Virus record (IMG/VR): IMGVR_UViG_3300050120_000138
Span: 1 to 34,323 of that record
DNA from: a virus
Length of the DNA stretch: 34,323 nucleotides
Reading direction: 5' to 3' (one strand)
Positions 14,715-23,580 of this stretch are shown in pieces; position 1 is the first letter of the stretch; every line of letters begins with the position of its first letter. Both the position numbers and the translations under genes were made by a program. The notes beneath the pieces were generated by a model that worked only from the letters and a program-made list of their open reading frames with translations, was not told the DNA's origin and searched no databases.

Positions 14715-15506
14715 ATGCCAGCCAAGCTTTCCCGGACCAGCCGGATGCCTTATGGTTTGACCAATGCAGCCCCCCGCCAGACGATGGGTAATTCGGGCGT
14801 ACCGGACCCGACCTGGGCGCGGATGATTGCCCTAGAATATATTAACAACAATGATCTGACGGCGCTCACAGCCAACGGTGCGGCAGCTATGGCTACCGTA
14901 GCTGGTGTAGGCGGTTCAGCTACTCTGACCACTGGGGCAGCGGCCAACACCCTCGGGGCAGAGGCTACGGCTCAGGCAATCTTCCAAGTTCCAACTGCAG
15001 CAAACAACCTCGGACGGATGTTCTTCAAGTGGCAAGGGTCGATCGACTCGCTACTGGGCACCTTGCAGGTTGGCTTCGTAGCCTCCGCAGCCGCAGCCCC
15101 GCAAGGCATCTTCATCCAGTCAACTGTCACCACTGGCGCGCTCAGCTTGATCGTTCGTAACGGCACGGGTACTTCAACCTTCCCCTTCCCTTCGACGCAA
15201 GCTCTCGTAGCTGGCACTACTGTCGAACTCGGTATCGAAGTCGACACCATCGGCAACGTATTCGCCTATTTCAATCCGACGACTGGCGCAGAGCCGATCA
15301 CCGGCACGGTCCCGTCAACCCCTATCGGCACGGTTGCTAACGGCCCTGTCGTTGCTGCTTACAACCAGCTCAATGGCTCCCTGCAAGGTCTCTTCTTGCC
15401 GACCGGTGCCCTCTTCACCTCCCAAGGTGCCATCCCCACGACCGCCGTGGCTCGCGTCCTGACAGTCAATTTCTTCGTGGCTGTGCAAGAAGTGACTCCC
15501 AACTAA
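14715..15506 (+). CDS. Virion structural protein, 263 aa (head decoration or fibre-like)
   Basis: Starts after AGGAGCAGTAAA. The first 45 residues are basic (MPAKLSRTSRMPYGLTNAAP). The rest is a low-charge Ala/Thr/Gly-rich beta protein with regular strands (GRMFFKWQGSIDSLLGTLQV, VELGIEVDTIGNVFAYFNPT), suggesting a jelly-roll or lectin-like sandwich. It sits between the capsid protein and the 146-aa beta protein. A surface decoration or head fibre is likely; no specific family is recognised. Confidence 0.65.
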   Translation: MPAKLSRTSRMPYGLTNAAPRQTMGNSGVPDPTWARMIALEYINNNDLTALTANGAAAMATVAGVGGSATLTTGAAANTLGAEATAQAIFQVPTAANNLGRMFFKWQGSIDSLLGTLQVGFVASAAAAPQGIFIQSTVTTGALSLIVRNGTGTSTFPFPSTQALVAGTTVELGIEVDTIGNVFAYFNPTTGAEPITGTVPSTPIGTVANGPVVAAYNQLNGSLQGLFLPTGALFTSQGAIPTTAVARVLTVNFFVAVQEVTPN

Positions 15507-15519
15507 ATAAGGGGCCATC

Positions 15520-15960
15520 ATGGCAAATGCAGTAACTATTCAAACTATCATCGATGGCCCTCGTAATGCTGTTGTGAAGGTCACGGGGATTCTCGATACG
15601 TCAGATGTGGCTCCAGTACAGGTGGCTATTCCGGCAACCATGTTCCACGTGTCGCAGACCTTGCCCTTTCCGTTGCTGAAGCTCGACTATATCGACTATT
15701 CGATGGGAGGTAATCTAGAGGTTATCTTGTCCTGGGGACTGGCTGGTGGTGCTGGCCCAGGTGCTCCGATCTTGCCTATCGCTGCTCGCGGTCGGATGGC
15801 TTTTGACTGCTTCGGTGGACTGACCAATAACCAAGCCGGATCTGACGGCAGCATCTGGCTGCAAACAACTGGCTGGGCGGCGACTCCTGATGCAGTGACC
15901 GTCTTCACGGTTGTGCTGGAATTGATCAAAACTGGTGGAATTGGGGTAGGAGTACGATAA
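15520..15960 (+). CDS. Conserved phage structural protein, 146 aa
   Basis: Starts after AAGGGGCCATC. The opening ITIIDGPRNAVVKVTG-like strand (VTIQTIIDGPRNAVVKVTGI) is one I associate with conserved phage head-region proteins of unknown exact role. The rest is beta-rich with LDYIDYSMGGNLEVILSWGL and a C-terminal TVFTVVLELIKTGGIGVGVR. It is possibly a head decoration or stabilisation protein. It is coupled to the next small gene through TAATG. Confidence 0.68.
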   Translation: MANAVTIQTIIDGPRNAVVKVTGILDTSDVAPVQVAIPATMFHVSQTLPFPLLKLDYIDYSMGGNLEVILSWGLAGGAGPGAPILPIAARGRMAFDCFGGLTNNQAGSDGSIWLQTTGWAATPDAVTVFTVVLELIKTGGIGVGVR

Positions 15961-16106
15961 TGGAAAAGAAAAAAATTGGCCGCGCGAAGGGGCATACAGT
16001 CACGCGCTCTGAGGTCAAAAAGGGTGTAGCTGCCATGTCCCAAGCCATGACCACGCGGGTAGCAGCTAAGCCCAAAACAGCCCCCCGTATGAAGATGAAA
16101 GCGTAA
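15960..16106 (+). CDS. Very basic small protein, 48 aa
   Basis: The ATG at 15960 overlaps the preceding stop as TAATG. The 48-aa product has 12 Lys and Arg residues (MEKKKIGRAKGHTVTRSEVK at the start; KPKTAPRMKMKA at the end) and only two acidic residues. A short Ala/Met helix lies between. Such a peptide may be a DNA-binding head component or an assembly factor. It is supported by coupling, codon continuity and a stop 15 nt before the next start. No family is recognised. Confidence 0.62.
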   Translation: MEKKKIGRAKGHTVTRSEVKKGVAAMSQAMTTRVAAKPKTAPRMKMKA

Positions 16107-16121
16107 CTCCCTGGAGCAGCC

Positions 16122-16829
16122 ATGCCAACCTACAGCGGCACATATAATTTCGCCCTAACTGCTCAGCAACTGGTCACAGAGGCTCTCGTAAACACGGGGG
16201 CTTTTGACCAGTATCAAACTATCCCTGCAGCGGATCTTGCTAGTGTTTTGCTTTCTCTGGAGATCATGTGCAAGGAGATGGCGCTGAATGGAATGCCGCT
16301 GTGGGCGATTCAGGATGTTAGCTTTCCGACAGTGGCGGGGCAGGCAGTTTACAACCTGTCCACGATTACAGGTTCGACTCTCCCCCTCCGGGTGCTTGAC
16401 CAATACATTGTCGATAGCCAGGGCAATTCTGTCACTATGCAGATGACCTCTCGGTACGACTGGGACACCTTGGGGCAAAAGGGGCAGCAATCCGTCCCGA
16501 ATCAGGTCTGGTACGATCCACAGCTAAATGCCGGCAACCTGACCCTCTACAACGTGCCTAGTGACAGCACCCACACTATCCATGTGGTGTTGCAGTTGCA
16601 AATGCAGGACATTGGGGCGCTTACCAACAACATCGCATTCCCGCAGGAAGCCTACCGCATGCTGCTCTGGAATCTGACAGATGAGATTTCCCTGAAGTAC
16701 CGCATGCCTTCTGATGAGCGACTGGAAGTCAACCAGCGTGCGACTGCTTTCCGGGATAAATTCTTCAATGCGGAGTTTGGGCAGGAACAAGCTTCCATCT
16801 TCCTCACCCCTTCTGAGCGGAGAATGTAA
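16122..16829 (+). CDS. Head-tail adaptor, P22 gp4-like tail accessory factor
   Basis: A 235-aa protein behind CTGGAGCAGCC. The N-terminal helices (LTAQQLVTEALVNTGAFDQY, LSLEIMCKEMALNGMPLWAI) and the strand region GQAVYNLSTITGSTLPLRVL fit P22 gp4-like proteins. So do MQMTSRYDWDTLGQKGQQSV, VWYDPQLNAGNLTLYNVPSD and the late helix YRMLLWNLTDEISLKYRMPS. These bind under the portal and start tail assembly. The gene order terminase, portal, capsid, this gene, then a gp10-like gene matches P22-type tails. Confidence 0.83.
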   Translation: MPTYSGTYNFALTAQQLVTEALVNTGAFDQYQTIPAADLASVLLSLEIMCKEMALNGMPLWAIQDVSFPTVAGQAVYNLSTITGSTLPLRVLDQYIVDSQGNSVTMQMTSRYDWDTLGQKGQQSVPNQVWYDPQLNAGNLTLYNVPSDSTHTIHVVLQLQMQDIGALTNNIAFPQEAYRMLLWNLTDEISLKYRMPSDERLEVNQRATAFRDKFFNAEFGQEQASIFLTPSERRM

Positions 16830-18286
16830 TGGCAGTACCAGATAAGGACGTAACCATCTCCTGGGCGCATCCGATTGGAACTCGGGATGGCACACTGACC
16901 AAAGATGCGAAGATGGTCAACTGCTTTATGGAGAAGACAGAAAACGGGATGGCTATTGTCAAAAGGCCCGGGACTAGCTACGCATCTTCTGGTAATACTG
17001 GCACGCCGCAGGGGCAGTTCGCTTACTTCGGTACGCAGTATTTCATTATTAATAACCAAGCCTACTTGTCGGGGTCAGCTGGAGTAGGTGGTGGGATTGC
17101 AATTCCTGCCCCAAGTGGGGGTGCCCTTGCCTATTGGTCGATCAGTGCTGAAGAGGCCGGTGCTCCGAGCACGGTCATTCAAGACGAAGGCGGGCAGCTG
17201 TGGACTTTCAACGGGTCAGTATTTACAAAAGTCACTGATGCGAACTACATCAGCACTCCGGTTGCTCCAGGGATTGTTTACCTGGATGGGGTTTACTATG
17301 CGATGCGTATTGATGGGCAGGTGATTGGGAGTGCCATCAACGACCCTACGACGTGGCCAGCGCTGGATTTCGCTCAAGCTGACGTGACGTATCTGGCGGG
17401 GATTACCCTGCTACGGCATCTGAATTATATCATTGCGTTCTACGATCAAGGTACTCAGGTCTTTTGGGATGCCAACGCGGCTCCCAATACGCAAGGGATT
17501 GCGCTGCTCCCGGTACTCAATGCCTCTTTTACTACGGGCTGTTTCAATGCTCGGACAGTCGTAGAACTGAACGATGTGTCAGTTTGGGTAGCCCATTCAG
17601 CTCTGTATGGTCGGACGGTGCAGAGCTTCCAAGGTCTCCAGATGGTGCAGATCTCCGACCCGTTCATTGAGAAGATCCTGAGCCAGCCAGCTCTCACACA
17701 GAACAGTAACCAGATGTGGGCGTTTGGGGTGAAGATCTGCGGGCATCAGTTTTATGTGTTGACTCTCGCTCAACTGAACGTGACCTTGGTCTATGACTTC
17801 ACAGCGCAAAGCTGGTCTACGTGGTCCACGATTGTTAACGGAGTAGAGCAATTCTTCAATGGTCGGTTCTACTTCCGATCAGAAGGATTCGATGGTGTAT
17901 TCGGTGATACCTTGCAGGACACGACAACTGGCCGTCAGATCGTGCTATCGGAAGCTGTCTTCACCGATGCAGCTTTTGCCCTGCCAGCCGTGAACATCCC
18001 CGTCACTTGCGTCACACCTAACTACGACTGGGGTACACTAAACTATAAGCGGTTTACTGCTATGTTTCAGCAGGCTGATACTGTCACGACCTCAATCGGA
18101 ATTGCATTTTCTGACGACGACTACCAGACCTTCAGCACGCCTCGGATGATGAGTCTGCAGTTGGCCCTGAAACAGCTGCGCAATTGTGGCAGCTCTCGGA
18201 GGCGAGCCTGGAAGATGACTCATAGTGATGCGACCAGTCTGCGACTGTATGATGTGAAGGCTCCGGTTACGTTAGCAAATAGGTAG
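16829..18286 (+). CDS. P22 gp10-like packaged-DNA stabilisation/tail protein
   Basis: A 485-aa protein joined to the adaptor gene by TAATG. Near the start it has the element DAKMVNCFMEKTENGMAIVK followed by RPGTSY, typical of gp10-like proteins, in which a gene product name and RPG motif open a beta-propeller-like domain. Repeated strand blocks follow (LWTFNGSVFTKVTDANYIST, IVYLDGVYYAMRIDGQVIGS, AHSALYGRTVQSFQGLQMVQ, WSTWSTIVNGVEQFFNGRFY). The C-terminal 80 residues form another beta unit. In P22, gp10 follows gp4 and closes the portal channel; the same order here supports the call. Confidence 0.82.
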   Translation: MAVPDKDVTISWAHPIGTRDGTLTKDAKMVNCFMEKTENGMAIVKRPGTSYASSGNTGTPQGQFAYFGTQYFIINNQAYLSGSAGVGGGIAIPAPSGGALAYWSISAEEAGAPSTVIQDEGGQLWTFNGSVFTKVTDANYISTPVAPGIVYLDGVYYAMRIDGQVIGSAINDPTTWPALDFAQADVTYLAGITLLRHLNYIIAFYDQGTQVFWDANAAPNTQGIALLPVLNASFTTGCFNARTVVELNDVSVWVAHSALYGRTVQSFQGLQMVQISDPFIEKILSQPALTQNSNQMWAFGVKICGHQFYVLTLAQLNVTLVYDFTAQSWSTWSTIVNGVEQFFNGRFYFRSEGFDGVFGDTLQDTTTGRQIVLSEAVFTDAAFALPAVNIPVTCVTPNYDWGTLNYKRFTAMFQQADTVTTSIGIAFSDDDYQTFSTPRMMSLQLALKQLRNCGSSRRRAWKMTHSDATSLRLYDVKAPVTLANR

Positions 18287-18292
18287 TTTTTC

Positions 18293-18320
18293 GCATACAT
18301 TACTTTTTATTAATCCCGGT
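18293..18320. repeat. Dispersed palindrome copy 6
   Basis: The core is GCATACATTA, spacer CTTTTTAT, then TAATCCCGGT, with TTTTTC and TAAAAACC on the flanks. The start codon of the acetyltransferase gene (18332) lies 12 nt after the core, with no Shine-Dalgarno sequence between. Confidence 0.92.
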
Positions 18321-18331
18321 TAAAAACCCCC

Positions 18332-18835
18332 ATGAAAATCGCCATTGAGCCATTCACTCTCGAACTCGCGGCAGAAATCACCCCGCTCGGGCAGGAATGC
18401 TGGGATGAATGCTCTGAAATAAAGAAAGATACCTGCGCCTACCATGGGCAGCGAGGTCTCCCGATTGACCCAAACAACGATGTTTATCTGGCATTAGAAT
18501 CGCAAAAGCAGATGCTTGCCATGACCTTGCGGAGCGAAACGGGTAGCTTGCACGGCTATGCCCTGGCAATCACTTATTTCAGCCTCCATCTCCGCACAGA
18601 ACTCTGTGGGAATGTGGACACTTTCTACATCCAACCTGAGTATCGCCAGAGCATGCCCCGCTTTATGTCAGCTATTGAAGACGAACTACGTTCTCGCGGG
18701 GTCAGCATTATCGGGTGGCCAGTTACTTTAGCAGGGCTGCTCTACAAAATTCTTGAAAAGCGTGGCTACATTGCTGATGATGTGGTGATGGAATTGAAAC
18801 TGAAAGATCTTCCTGGGAGCGAATCATGTGTGTAG
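18332..18835 (+). CDS. GNAT-type acetyltransferase
   Basis: A 167-aa protein. The C-terminal half carries GYALAITYFSLHLRTELCGN, then VDTFYIQPEYRQSMPRFMSA (the beta4-beta5 and acetyl-CoA binding part of GNAT folds). IEDELRSRGVSIIGWPVT and a closing LYKILEKRGYIADDVVMELK follow. It would transfer an acetyl group from acetyl-CoA, but the target is unknown. It starts 12 nt after palindrome copy 6 without a ribosome site and overlaps the next gene by 10 bp. GNAT genes recur in podovirus structural blocks; a role in modifying a virion protein or a host protein is inference. Confidence 0.77.
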   Translation: MKIAIEPFTLELAAEITPLGQECWDECSEIKKDTCAYHGQRGLPIDPNNDVYLALESQKQMLAMTLRSETGSLHGYALAITYFSLHLRTELCGNVDTFYIQPEYRQSMPRFMSAIEDELRSRGVSIIGWPVTLAGLLYKILEKRGYIADDVVMELKLKDLPGSESCV

Positions 18836-19440
18836 CCGCTGGAGCCATCGGAGCCGCAGTTGCGGGATCAGTAGTTAGCAGTGTGTTGGCCCCCCGTCCT
18901 AGCTCATCGAGCAACAGCGGCGCACAAGCTGCTGCAAATGCCGCCGATCCTTTTGCTTCTCAGCGAGAGCAGTATCAACAACAGCTATTTCAGTTGATGA
19001 GCAACCCATCTTCGATCACTTCTACCCCAGGCTATCAATTTGGCCTGACACAAAGCCAGAATGCTGTGGAAGGCAGTGCGGCCGCCAACGGGATGGTGAA
19101 TAGCGGCAACGTGCTAAATGCCCTTTCGACTAATGCGCAAGGCTACGCAGCCACCCAGTTAAATAATCAGGAATTGCTACTTGCCCAGCTGTCTGGGGCC
19201 AACGTAGGCTCTCCCGGAACCGCAGGGCAGATTCTTCAGAACCAGAATCAATCCAATCAGCAGTCCTTAGGCACCCTCGGCAACGCTGTCACTTCCGGCA
19301 TCAATCAGGGTATTAACAGTGGTGGATTCTCCAATGCCTGGAATTCCTTCACAGGTAGCAATTCCACAACCGGCAGCGAGAACCTCGGAGCCTCCTCCAC
19401 GAGCACTCCAGATGACCTCATCTCTGGCTACACCGGCTAA
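18826..19440 (+). CDS. DNA ejection-type internal virion protein (P22 gp7-like)
   Basis: A 204-aa protein with an N-terminal hydrophobic, small-residue helix (MCVAAGAIGAAVAGSVVSSV). A Gln/Asn/Ser-rich body then contains PGYQFGLTQSQNAVEGSAAA and NSGNVLNALSTNAQGYAATQ. I know that middle motif from phage internal or DNA-transfer proteins released into the cell at infection. The Cys at position 2 is notable, but there is no signal peptide. It is the first of three ejection-type genes in a row; the P22 order gp7, gp20, gp16 is a fair parallel. Confidence 0.72.
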   Translation: MCVAAGAIGAAVAGSVVSSVLAPRPSSSSNSGAQAAANAADPFASQREQYQQQLFQLMSNPSSITSTPGYQFGLTQSQNAVEGSAAANGMVNSGNVLNALSTNAQGYAATQLNNQELLLAQLSGANVGSPGTAGQILQNQNQSNQQSLGTLGNAVTSGINQGINSGGFSNAWNSFTGSNSTTGSENLGASSTSTPDDLISGYTG

Positions 19441-19451
19441 GGAGAACTAAA

Positions 19452-20984
19452 ATGGCAGGATTCGGTGGGTTTATCCAGGGCTTGGGACTGGCTATCGGCA
19501 ACGATATGATCCAGGGGCAAGCTTTTGAAATGAAGCAGGCGCAGACGCAGCTGCTGCAGACGGAAGCTGCCAGAGCCAAAATGCAGCAGCAGCAGATGCA
19601 GCAGAAGATGAAAACCGATAAGGATATCGGGGCGTTTATACAGTCGCAAACTCAGCTGGAGGGGGCTGATGCCTCCTTGCCACTTAATCAGGCAAAGATG
19701 TATAGTAAGGCTGCTGGGCTGGCGGCGTCTCTTGGGGATCTCGCGTCTGCAAAAGAAATGACAGATCTGAGCAAGCAGGCTACTCAGGAAGGAATCGAGC
19801 AGACCAAGCAGTTGGTAGTGCAGCAAGCGCAAAAGAAAGAAGCCCTTGCAACTATTGCCGACAACACCCCGGAGCAGCCTACCCGCGAGCAATCTAATAA
19901 CCTCGTGCGTGCGGCTGTGGAAGCTGGTCAAGATCCTACGACCATCCCTATGCCGGGTACTCCCGCTTTTCTTGCCTGGAAAAATCAGCAGAAACTGGCT
20001 GGCATGGACTCGACAAAGAAAGCTGAATTCGTGCAGAAAGCCGCTGACACGCAACAGCGTCGGCAGCAGCAATGGGCTGAACATGAAGACAATGTCAGCT
20101 TGCGTAGAGCTACCCTTCAACAAACTGCAGCCTTCCGCGAGGATAGCCTTGCCCTGCGTAAGGATGAGTTCTTGGTACGTCAACAAGATCGTCAGGACAA
20201 GGTGAAGAACCCACAGATTGTCGATATCGGCGGGGTGAAATACGAGCGTGATCCTGAGATGAAGCTGAAAGGAGACCGGAATCCCACCGATCCTACACTT
20301 GTCAAACTCGGGGACAGAGCACGCACCGCAACCCAAGAGAACAACATCGTGTCAATTGGTGGTGCGGGTTCGGAAGTCGTGCGTAACTTGAAATCTATGT
20401 CTCTGTTCCCAACTGGAACCACCAACAGCCCATTCGCTCATATCACGGATCACGGGTTTGTGGAGTCGATTGAAAAGACTGGCAGCAACGCACTCACACC
20501 GGAGCAGATACAAATGTTCCAGACGTCCTCTTCGGGCCTCTCTACGGAGTTGTCCCGGATTATGACACTCGGTGGTGGGAGAGGGGCTAACCAATCGGTT
20601 ATCAATGAGGTGAAGTCACAGACAACTCCGAATGCTGGGGATACGAATATGACCGCAGCTTATAAAATAGCCACTGCGGCGCAGATCGCCCTGACCCGAT
20701 TGAAGTCGACTCCTGACCCAGCAGACCCGAAGGTTCGCGCAAACTGGGATGAGACGGTGAAGGAACTGGAAGCCTACCCGAAACCTGATGATATTCTTGC
20801 TGCAGCCTCTGGCAAGCAGAAGAAGCAACTACAGGGAATGGAAGGGAATTACAGGAAGCTGCTCAACACAGTCAGGGATAGTGCGGATAGCGATTCCGCT
20901 GCCCCGTTGCCTGGTGGGGGCGATCCGGGCAAAGGCACTTCCGCACCCCCGTTGCCAGCTGGTTGGACTGTTACCGCACATTGA
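19452..20984 (+). CDS. Ejection/internal virion protein, coiled-coil (P22 gp20-like position)
   Basis: A 510-aa protein after AAGGAGAACTAAA. It opens MAGFGGFIQGLGLAIGNDMI, a Gly-rich helix, then a Gln-rich coiled coil (MKQAQTQLLQTEAARAKMQQ). Long helical stretches carry many Gln/Lys/Glu, with RQDKVKNPQIVDIGGVKYER as the only clear beta element. The C-terminal end is Pro/Gly-rich. Such proteins leave the virion with the DNA and help build the channel through the envelope. No sequence family is recognised beyond this pattern. Confidence 0.7.
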   Translation: MAGFGGFIQGLGLAIGNDMIQGQAFEMKQAQTQLLQTEAARAKMQQQQMQQKMKTDKDIGAFIQSQTQLEGADASLPLNQAKMYSKAAGLAASLGDLASAKEMTDLSKQATQEGIEQTKQLVVQQAQKKEALATIADNTPEQPTREQSNNLVRAAVEAGQDPTTIPMPGTPAFLAWKNQQKLAGMDSTKKAEFVQKAADTQQRRQQQWAEHEDNVSLRRATLQQTAAFREDSLALRKDEFLVRQQDRQDKVKNPQIVDIGGVKYERDPEMKLKGDRNPTDPTLVKLGDRARTATQENNIVSIGGAGSEVVRNLKSMSLFPTGTTNSPFAHITDHGFVESIEKTGSNALTPEQIQMFQTSSSGLSTELSRIMTLGGGRGANQSVINEVKSQTTPNAGDTNMTAAYKIATAAQIALTRLKSTPDPADPKVRANWDETVKELEAYPKPDDILAAASGKQKKQLQGMEGNYRKLLNTVRDSADSDSAAPLPGGGDPGKGTSAPPLPAGWTVTAH

Positions 20985-20990
20985 GGATTT

Positions 20991-23372
20991 ATGCCCGATT
21001 TCACTCTGACATCACCGGAAGGTAAGAGCTACACTGTTAGTGGGCCTGAGGGGGCTACGAAAGAACAAGCCTTTCAGGTGCTGCAACAGCAGCTTTCTGC
21101 GGGCACTGCGAAGGAAGCGGCCCCTTCCACAGCTGGCAGCCGAGCGAAGCAAGCCATTGCCGACCTCAAGCCTGACCTCAAGATGGACGAGGCTGGCAAA
21201 CCAGTCCCCACCCCCACAGTCAAATCGGCTCTGGAGGCTATCGGCACTTCCACAGCCTTCGGCGGGGCTCTCGGAGCAGCATCTCCCGAAATCCTCACTG
21301 GAGCTGGCTATGCGCTTAGCTTTATCCCTGATGTTGGACCGACGATCGGTGCGGCTCTCATGGAGGCGGGCACGGCAGCTAGAGCTTCCAGGCTTGCCTA
21401 TGCCGGGTCCGGGGCTCTGTCAGGACTCGTTGGGGAAGCTGGAGGGCAGACAGCAGAAGCCGCAGGAGCCTCTAAGGGAACCGCAGATGCAGCTAGATTG
21501 GTTGGAGGGATGGCAGCAGGTCCAGGGTTAGCACTGGTGAGTAAGGCCAAGGGGCTCTTTGGGGCAGTCGCTGAGAAGCTCGGACTGATGGCTGCCACGG
21601 ATGCGAATGTGGGGAAGGCTGCGGCCGCTCTCAGAGGGATTGAAGATGCTGGAGTTCCCGCGAATGCTCTGCATCAGACCCTGCAGCAAGGAGCCGACGC
21701 ACATATCCAGGATGCGCAGAAAGCCGGTGAGAAGGTGATGGCTGATGCACGGCAGAGAGCGGCTGATGTAGGTTCGCAAGATGCAAAAGCAGCCCAGAAG
21801 GTGCTGGACGATGGGAAGTCTCGCGCGGATCAGATCGTTGCTGAGGCGAAGAAACGGGCAGCGGATTTGAATAAGGCATCTGGCAATCGGATGGCTACCG
21901 CAGGAAAGGTGCTGGCACAAGCAGAGCCGTCTCTGCGAGTTGTCGGGCAGCCTAGAGAGATCTCGGATATCGGTAAGGAACTGCAAACGGCAGTCTCGCA
22001 GGAGCATCAGGCCGCTCTGGATGCCCGGACGAAAGCCTACAACAATCTGAAGGACCAGCGGGATTCGATAGTAAAGAGCAAGGAGCAGGCTGGGCAGACC
22101 GTTGAGCAGACTGAAGGGATGAAGGATCTGAAGAGCTATATCAAGGGGAAGACAGATGCCAACGCATCCCCACGGCAGACTACGGATCAAGGCACTCTGC
22201 GGGTGTACGGACAGGTGAATGAAGCCCTGCAGAATCCGTCTTTCGAGGCACTGGATCAGGTGCGGAGGAAGCTGGGGGATGTGCTCGGAGGTAGGGATGT
22301 GGAAGGGTATTCGGCGGTAGGGAAGGATGTAGCCGGGAAGTTGTACGCGAAGATCAGCGACATCCAGAAGGAATTTGTTGGCAAGGATGCCGCTGGAACC
22401 AACCTTCAGCAAATGATGCAGGAGCAATATCATGATGCTTCGCTGGGACTTAGGAAGTTTGGCACGGGCGCAGGAGGCAAAGCAGCGGCGATTGACAGAG
22501 TTGACCCAGAAAGGTTTGCAGCAGACCCAGCTGGAGTGCCCAAGCAGTTCTTCTCTAGCCAGCAGTCAGTACGTGATCTCAAGGAACTCACCGGAGACTC
22601 GGGACTGGTGCAACGGGCAGGGAGTAGTTACGTCAGCAGTCAATTACGAGGAATGTCAGCCAAACAGGTCGAGGGGTTTGCTCAGAAGAATTCGGACTGG
22701 ATTCGGGAAGTGCCTGGATTATCTAAATCGGTAGCTGACTATGCAACGAGACTTGCGAAAATCGAGAGTACGGCGTCTAAAGTTCAAGCGAATTCAGAGA
22801 ACCTTGCTAAAAGAGGCGCTGCCATCCCTGTGGAAGCTGAGGCAGCAGCAACGCGAGAACGGTCGGAAACGATTAGCAGAGCAGGGAAGATAGGGGAGGG
22901 GTCAGTAGATACCCAGAGCAGGGTGCTGCAGGAAGGTGGGAAAGCGGCAGGGGAGGCTGCGAAAGCGGCAGCGGCTCCAGCGGCAAATCTGAAAGCTATC
23001 CTGAACGGAGGGGAAAGGCCAGAAGCAGTCCGCGACCTCTTACTTAATGGTAAGCCAGAGCAGACCCGGCTGGCAGCTAGGATCAGCTCGCAGACTCCTG
23101 AAGGAAGAAAGGCTCTGGAAGGGAGTGTGCGGCAGATCACGGCTGATATGAAAGAGGGGACGCTGCAGAAGCAGTGGAATGAAAGGCTGAAACCGATGCT
23201 GACCGACGGGAAGATGCTGACCCCAGATCGGATGAAGGCTCTGACTAAGGATGTGGAAGGGCTGTTAAAATCCTACTCGGGGAAGCCCCCTGTCGGGTTG
23301 ATGCAGAGAATGATTATGGGAGCGGTATATTCGGCGGGGGGTAATTATGTGGGACAGGATCCGAGGGAGTAA
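20991..23372 (+). CDS. Large internal virion / DNA transfer protein (gp16-like position)
   Basis: A 793-aa protein starting after GAGGATTT. The N-terminus MPDFTLTSPEGKSYTVSGPE then GATKEQAFQVLQQQ is a short domain I know from phage injection proteins. Residues about 80-200 hold hydrophobic Ala/Gly-rich segments (STAFGGALGAASPEILTGAG; VGGMAAGPGLALVSKAKGLF) able to enter a membrane. The remainder is almost all helical with Ala/Lys/Gln repeats (AQKAGEKVMADARQRAADVG) and ends YSAGGNYVGQDPRE. It is the last and largest of the three ejection-type genes. No lytic transglycosylase motif is visible. Palindrome copy 7 begins 4 bp after its stop. Confidence 0.75.
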   Translation: MPDFTLTSPEGKSYTVSGPEGATKEQAFQVLQQQLSAGTAKEAAPSTAGSRAKQAIADLKPDLKMDEAGKPVPTPTVKSALEAIGTSTAFGGALGAASPEILTGAGYALSFIPDVGPTIGAALMEAGTAARASRLAYAGSGALSGLVGEAGGQTAEAAGASKGTADAARLVGGMAAGPGLALVSKAKGLFGAVAEKLGLMAATDANVGKAAAALRGIEDAGVPANALHQTLQQGADAHIQDAQKAGEKVMADARQRAADVGSQDAKAAQKVLDDGKSRADQIVAEAKKRAADLNKASGNRMATAGKVLAQAEPSLRVVGQPREISDIGKELQTAVSQEHQAALDARTKAYNNLKDQRDSIVKSKEQAGQTVEQTEGMKDLKSYIKGKTDANASPRQTTDQGTLRVYGQVNEALQNPSFEALDQVRRKLGDVLGGRDVEGYSAVGKDVAGKLYAKISDIQKEFVGKDAAGTNLQQMMQEQYHDASLGLRKFGTGAGGKAAAIDRVDPERFAADPAGVPKQFFSSQQSVRDLKELTGDSGLVQRAGSSYVSSQLRGMSAKQVEGFAQKNSDWIREVPGLSKSVADYATRLAKIESTASKVQANSENLAKRGAAIPVEAEAAATRERSETISRAGKIGEGSVDTQSRVLQEGGKAAGEAAKAAAAPAANLKAILNGGERPEAVRDLLLNGKPEQTRLAARISSQTPEGRKALEGSVRQITADMKEGTLQKQWNERLKPMLTDGKMLTPDRMKALTKDVEGLLKSYSGKPPVGLMQRMIMGAVYSAGGNYVGQDPRE

Positions 23373-23375
23373 TTA

Positions 23376-23403
23376 ACCGCTATTACTATTTTGTAATCCC
23401 GGT
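23376..23403. repeat. Dispersed palindrome copy 7
   Basis: The core is ACCGCTATTA, spacer CTATTTTG, then TAATCCCGGT. It follows directly on the stop of the ejection protein gene and opens the gene-free region that ends at 24069. Confidence 0.92.
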
Positions 23404-23462
23404 CGATTAGTGGCTGATTGGAAAAGAAGAGATTTGGTGGGAAGTAGGACAACCGCAACAAC

Positions 23463-23538
23463 GGCTCGCGGGGCGGAGAGTACCTATCCGAGCGGGGCAT
23501 AGGCTCCGGGGGAGTGACGGTAGGTAGATTCGCGAGCC
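23463..23538 (+). other. Folded region upstream of the candidate RNA gene
   Basis: GGCTCGCG (23463-23470) is exactly complementary to CGCGAGCC (23531-23538), closing a 76-nt unit. Inside, CCTAT (23483-23487) pairs with ATAGG (23499-23503). No credible gene lies here on either strand. If transcribed from upstream it would form a branched structure just before the promoter at 23546. It might instead be a protein-binding site. Confidence 0.5.
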
Positions 23539-23545
23539 TCCCCTA

Positions 23546-23574
23546 TTGCAATCGTCAACGGAATCCGGCATAAT
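23546..23574 (+). promoter_or_regulatory. Sigma-70-type promoter inside the gene-free region
   Basis: TTGCAA (23546-23551), a 17-bp spacer and CATAAT (23569-23574) match four and five of six bases with ideal spacing. Transcription would start near 23581. No gene start follows for 490 bp, but a folded segment and a terminator do, so the natural product is a short RNA. Confidence 0.6.
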
Positions 23575-23580
23575 CATTAC

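Noticed and set aside
19437-20336. A 299-aa minus-strand frame opposite the ejection gene
   Set aside because: It is the complement of a Gln/Leu-rich coding region, which gives long open antisense frames; no start signal.
21528-22433. A 301-aa minus-strand frame inside the 793-aa gene
   Set aside because: Same reason: antisense shadow of an Ala/Lys/Gln-rich helical gene.
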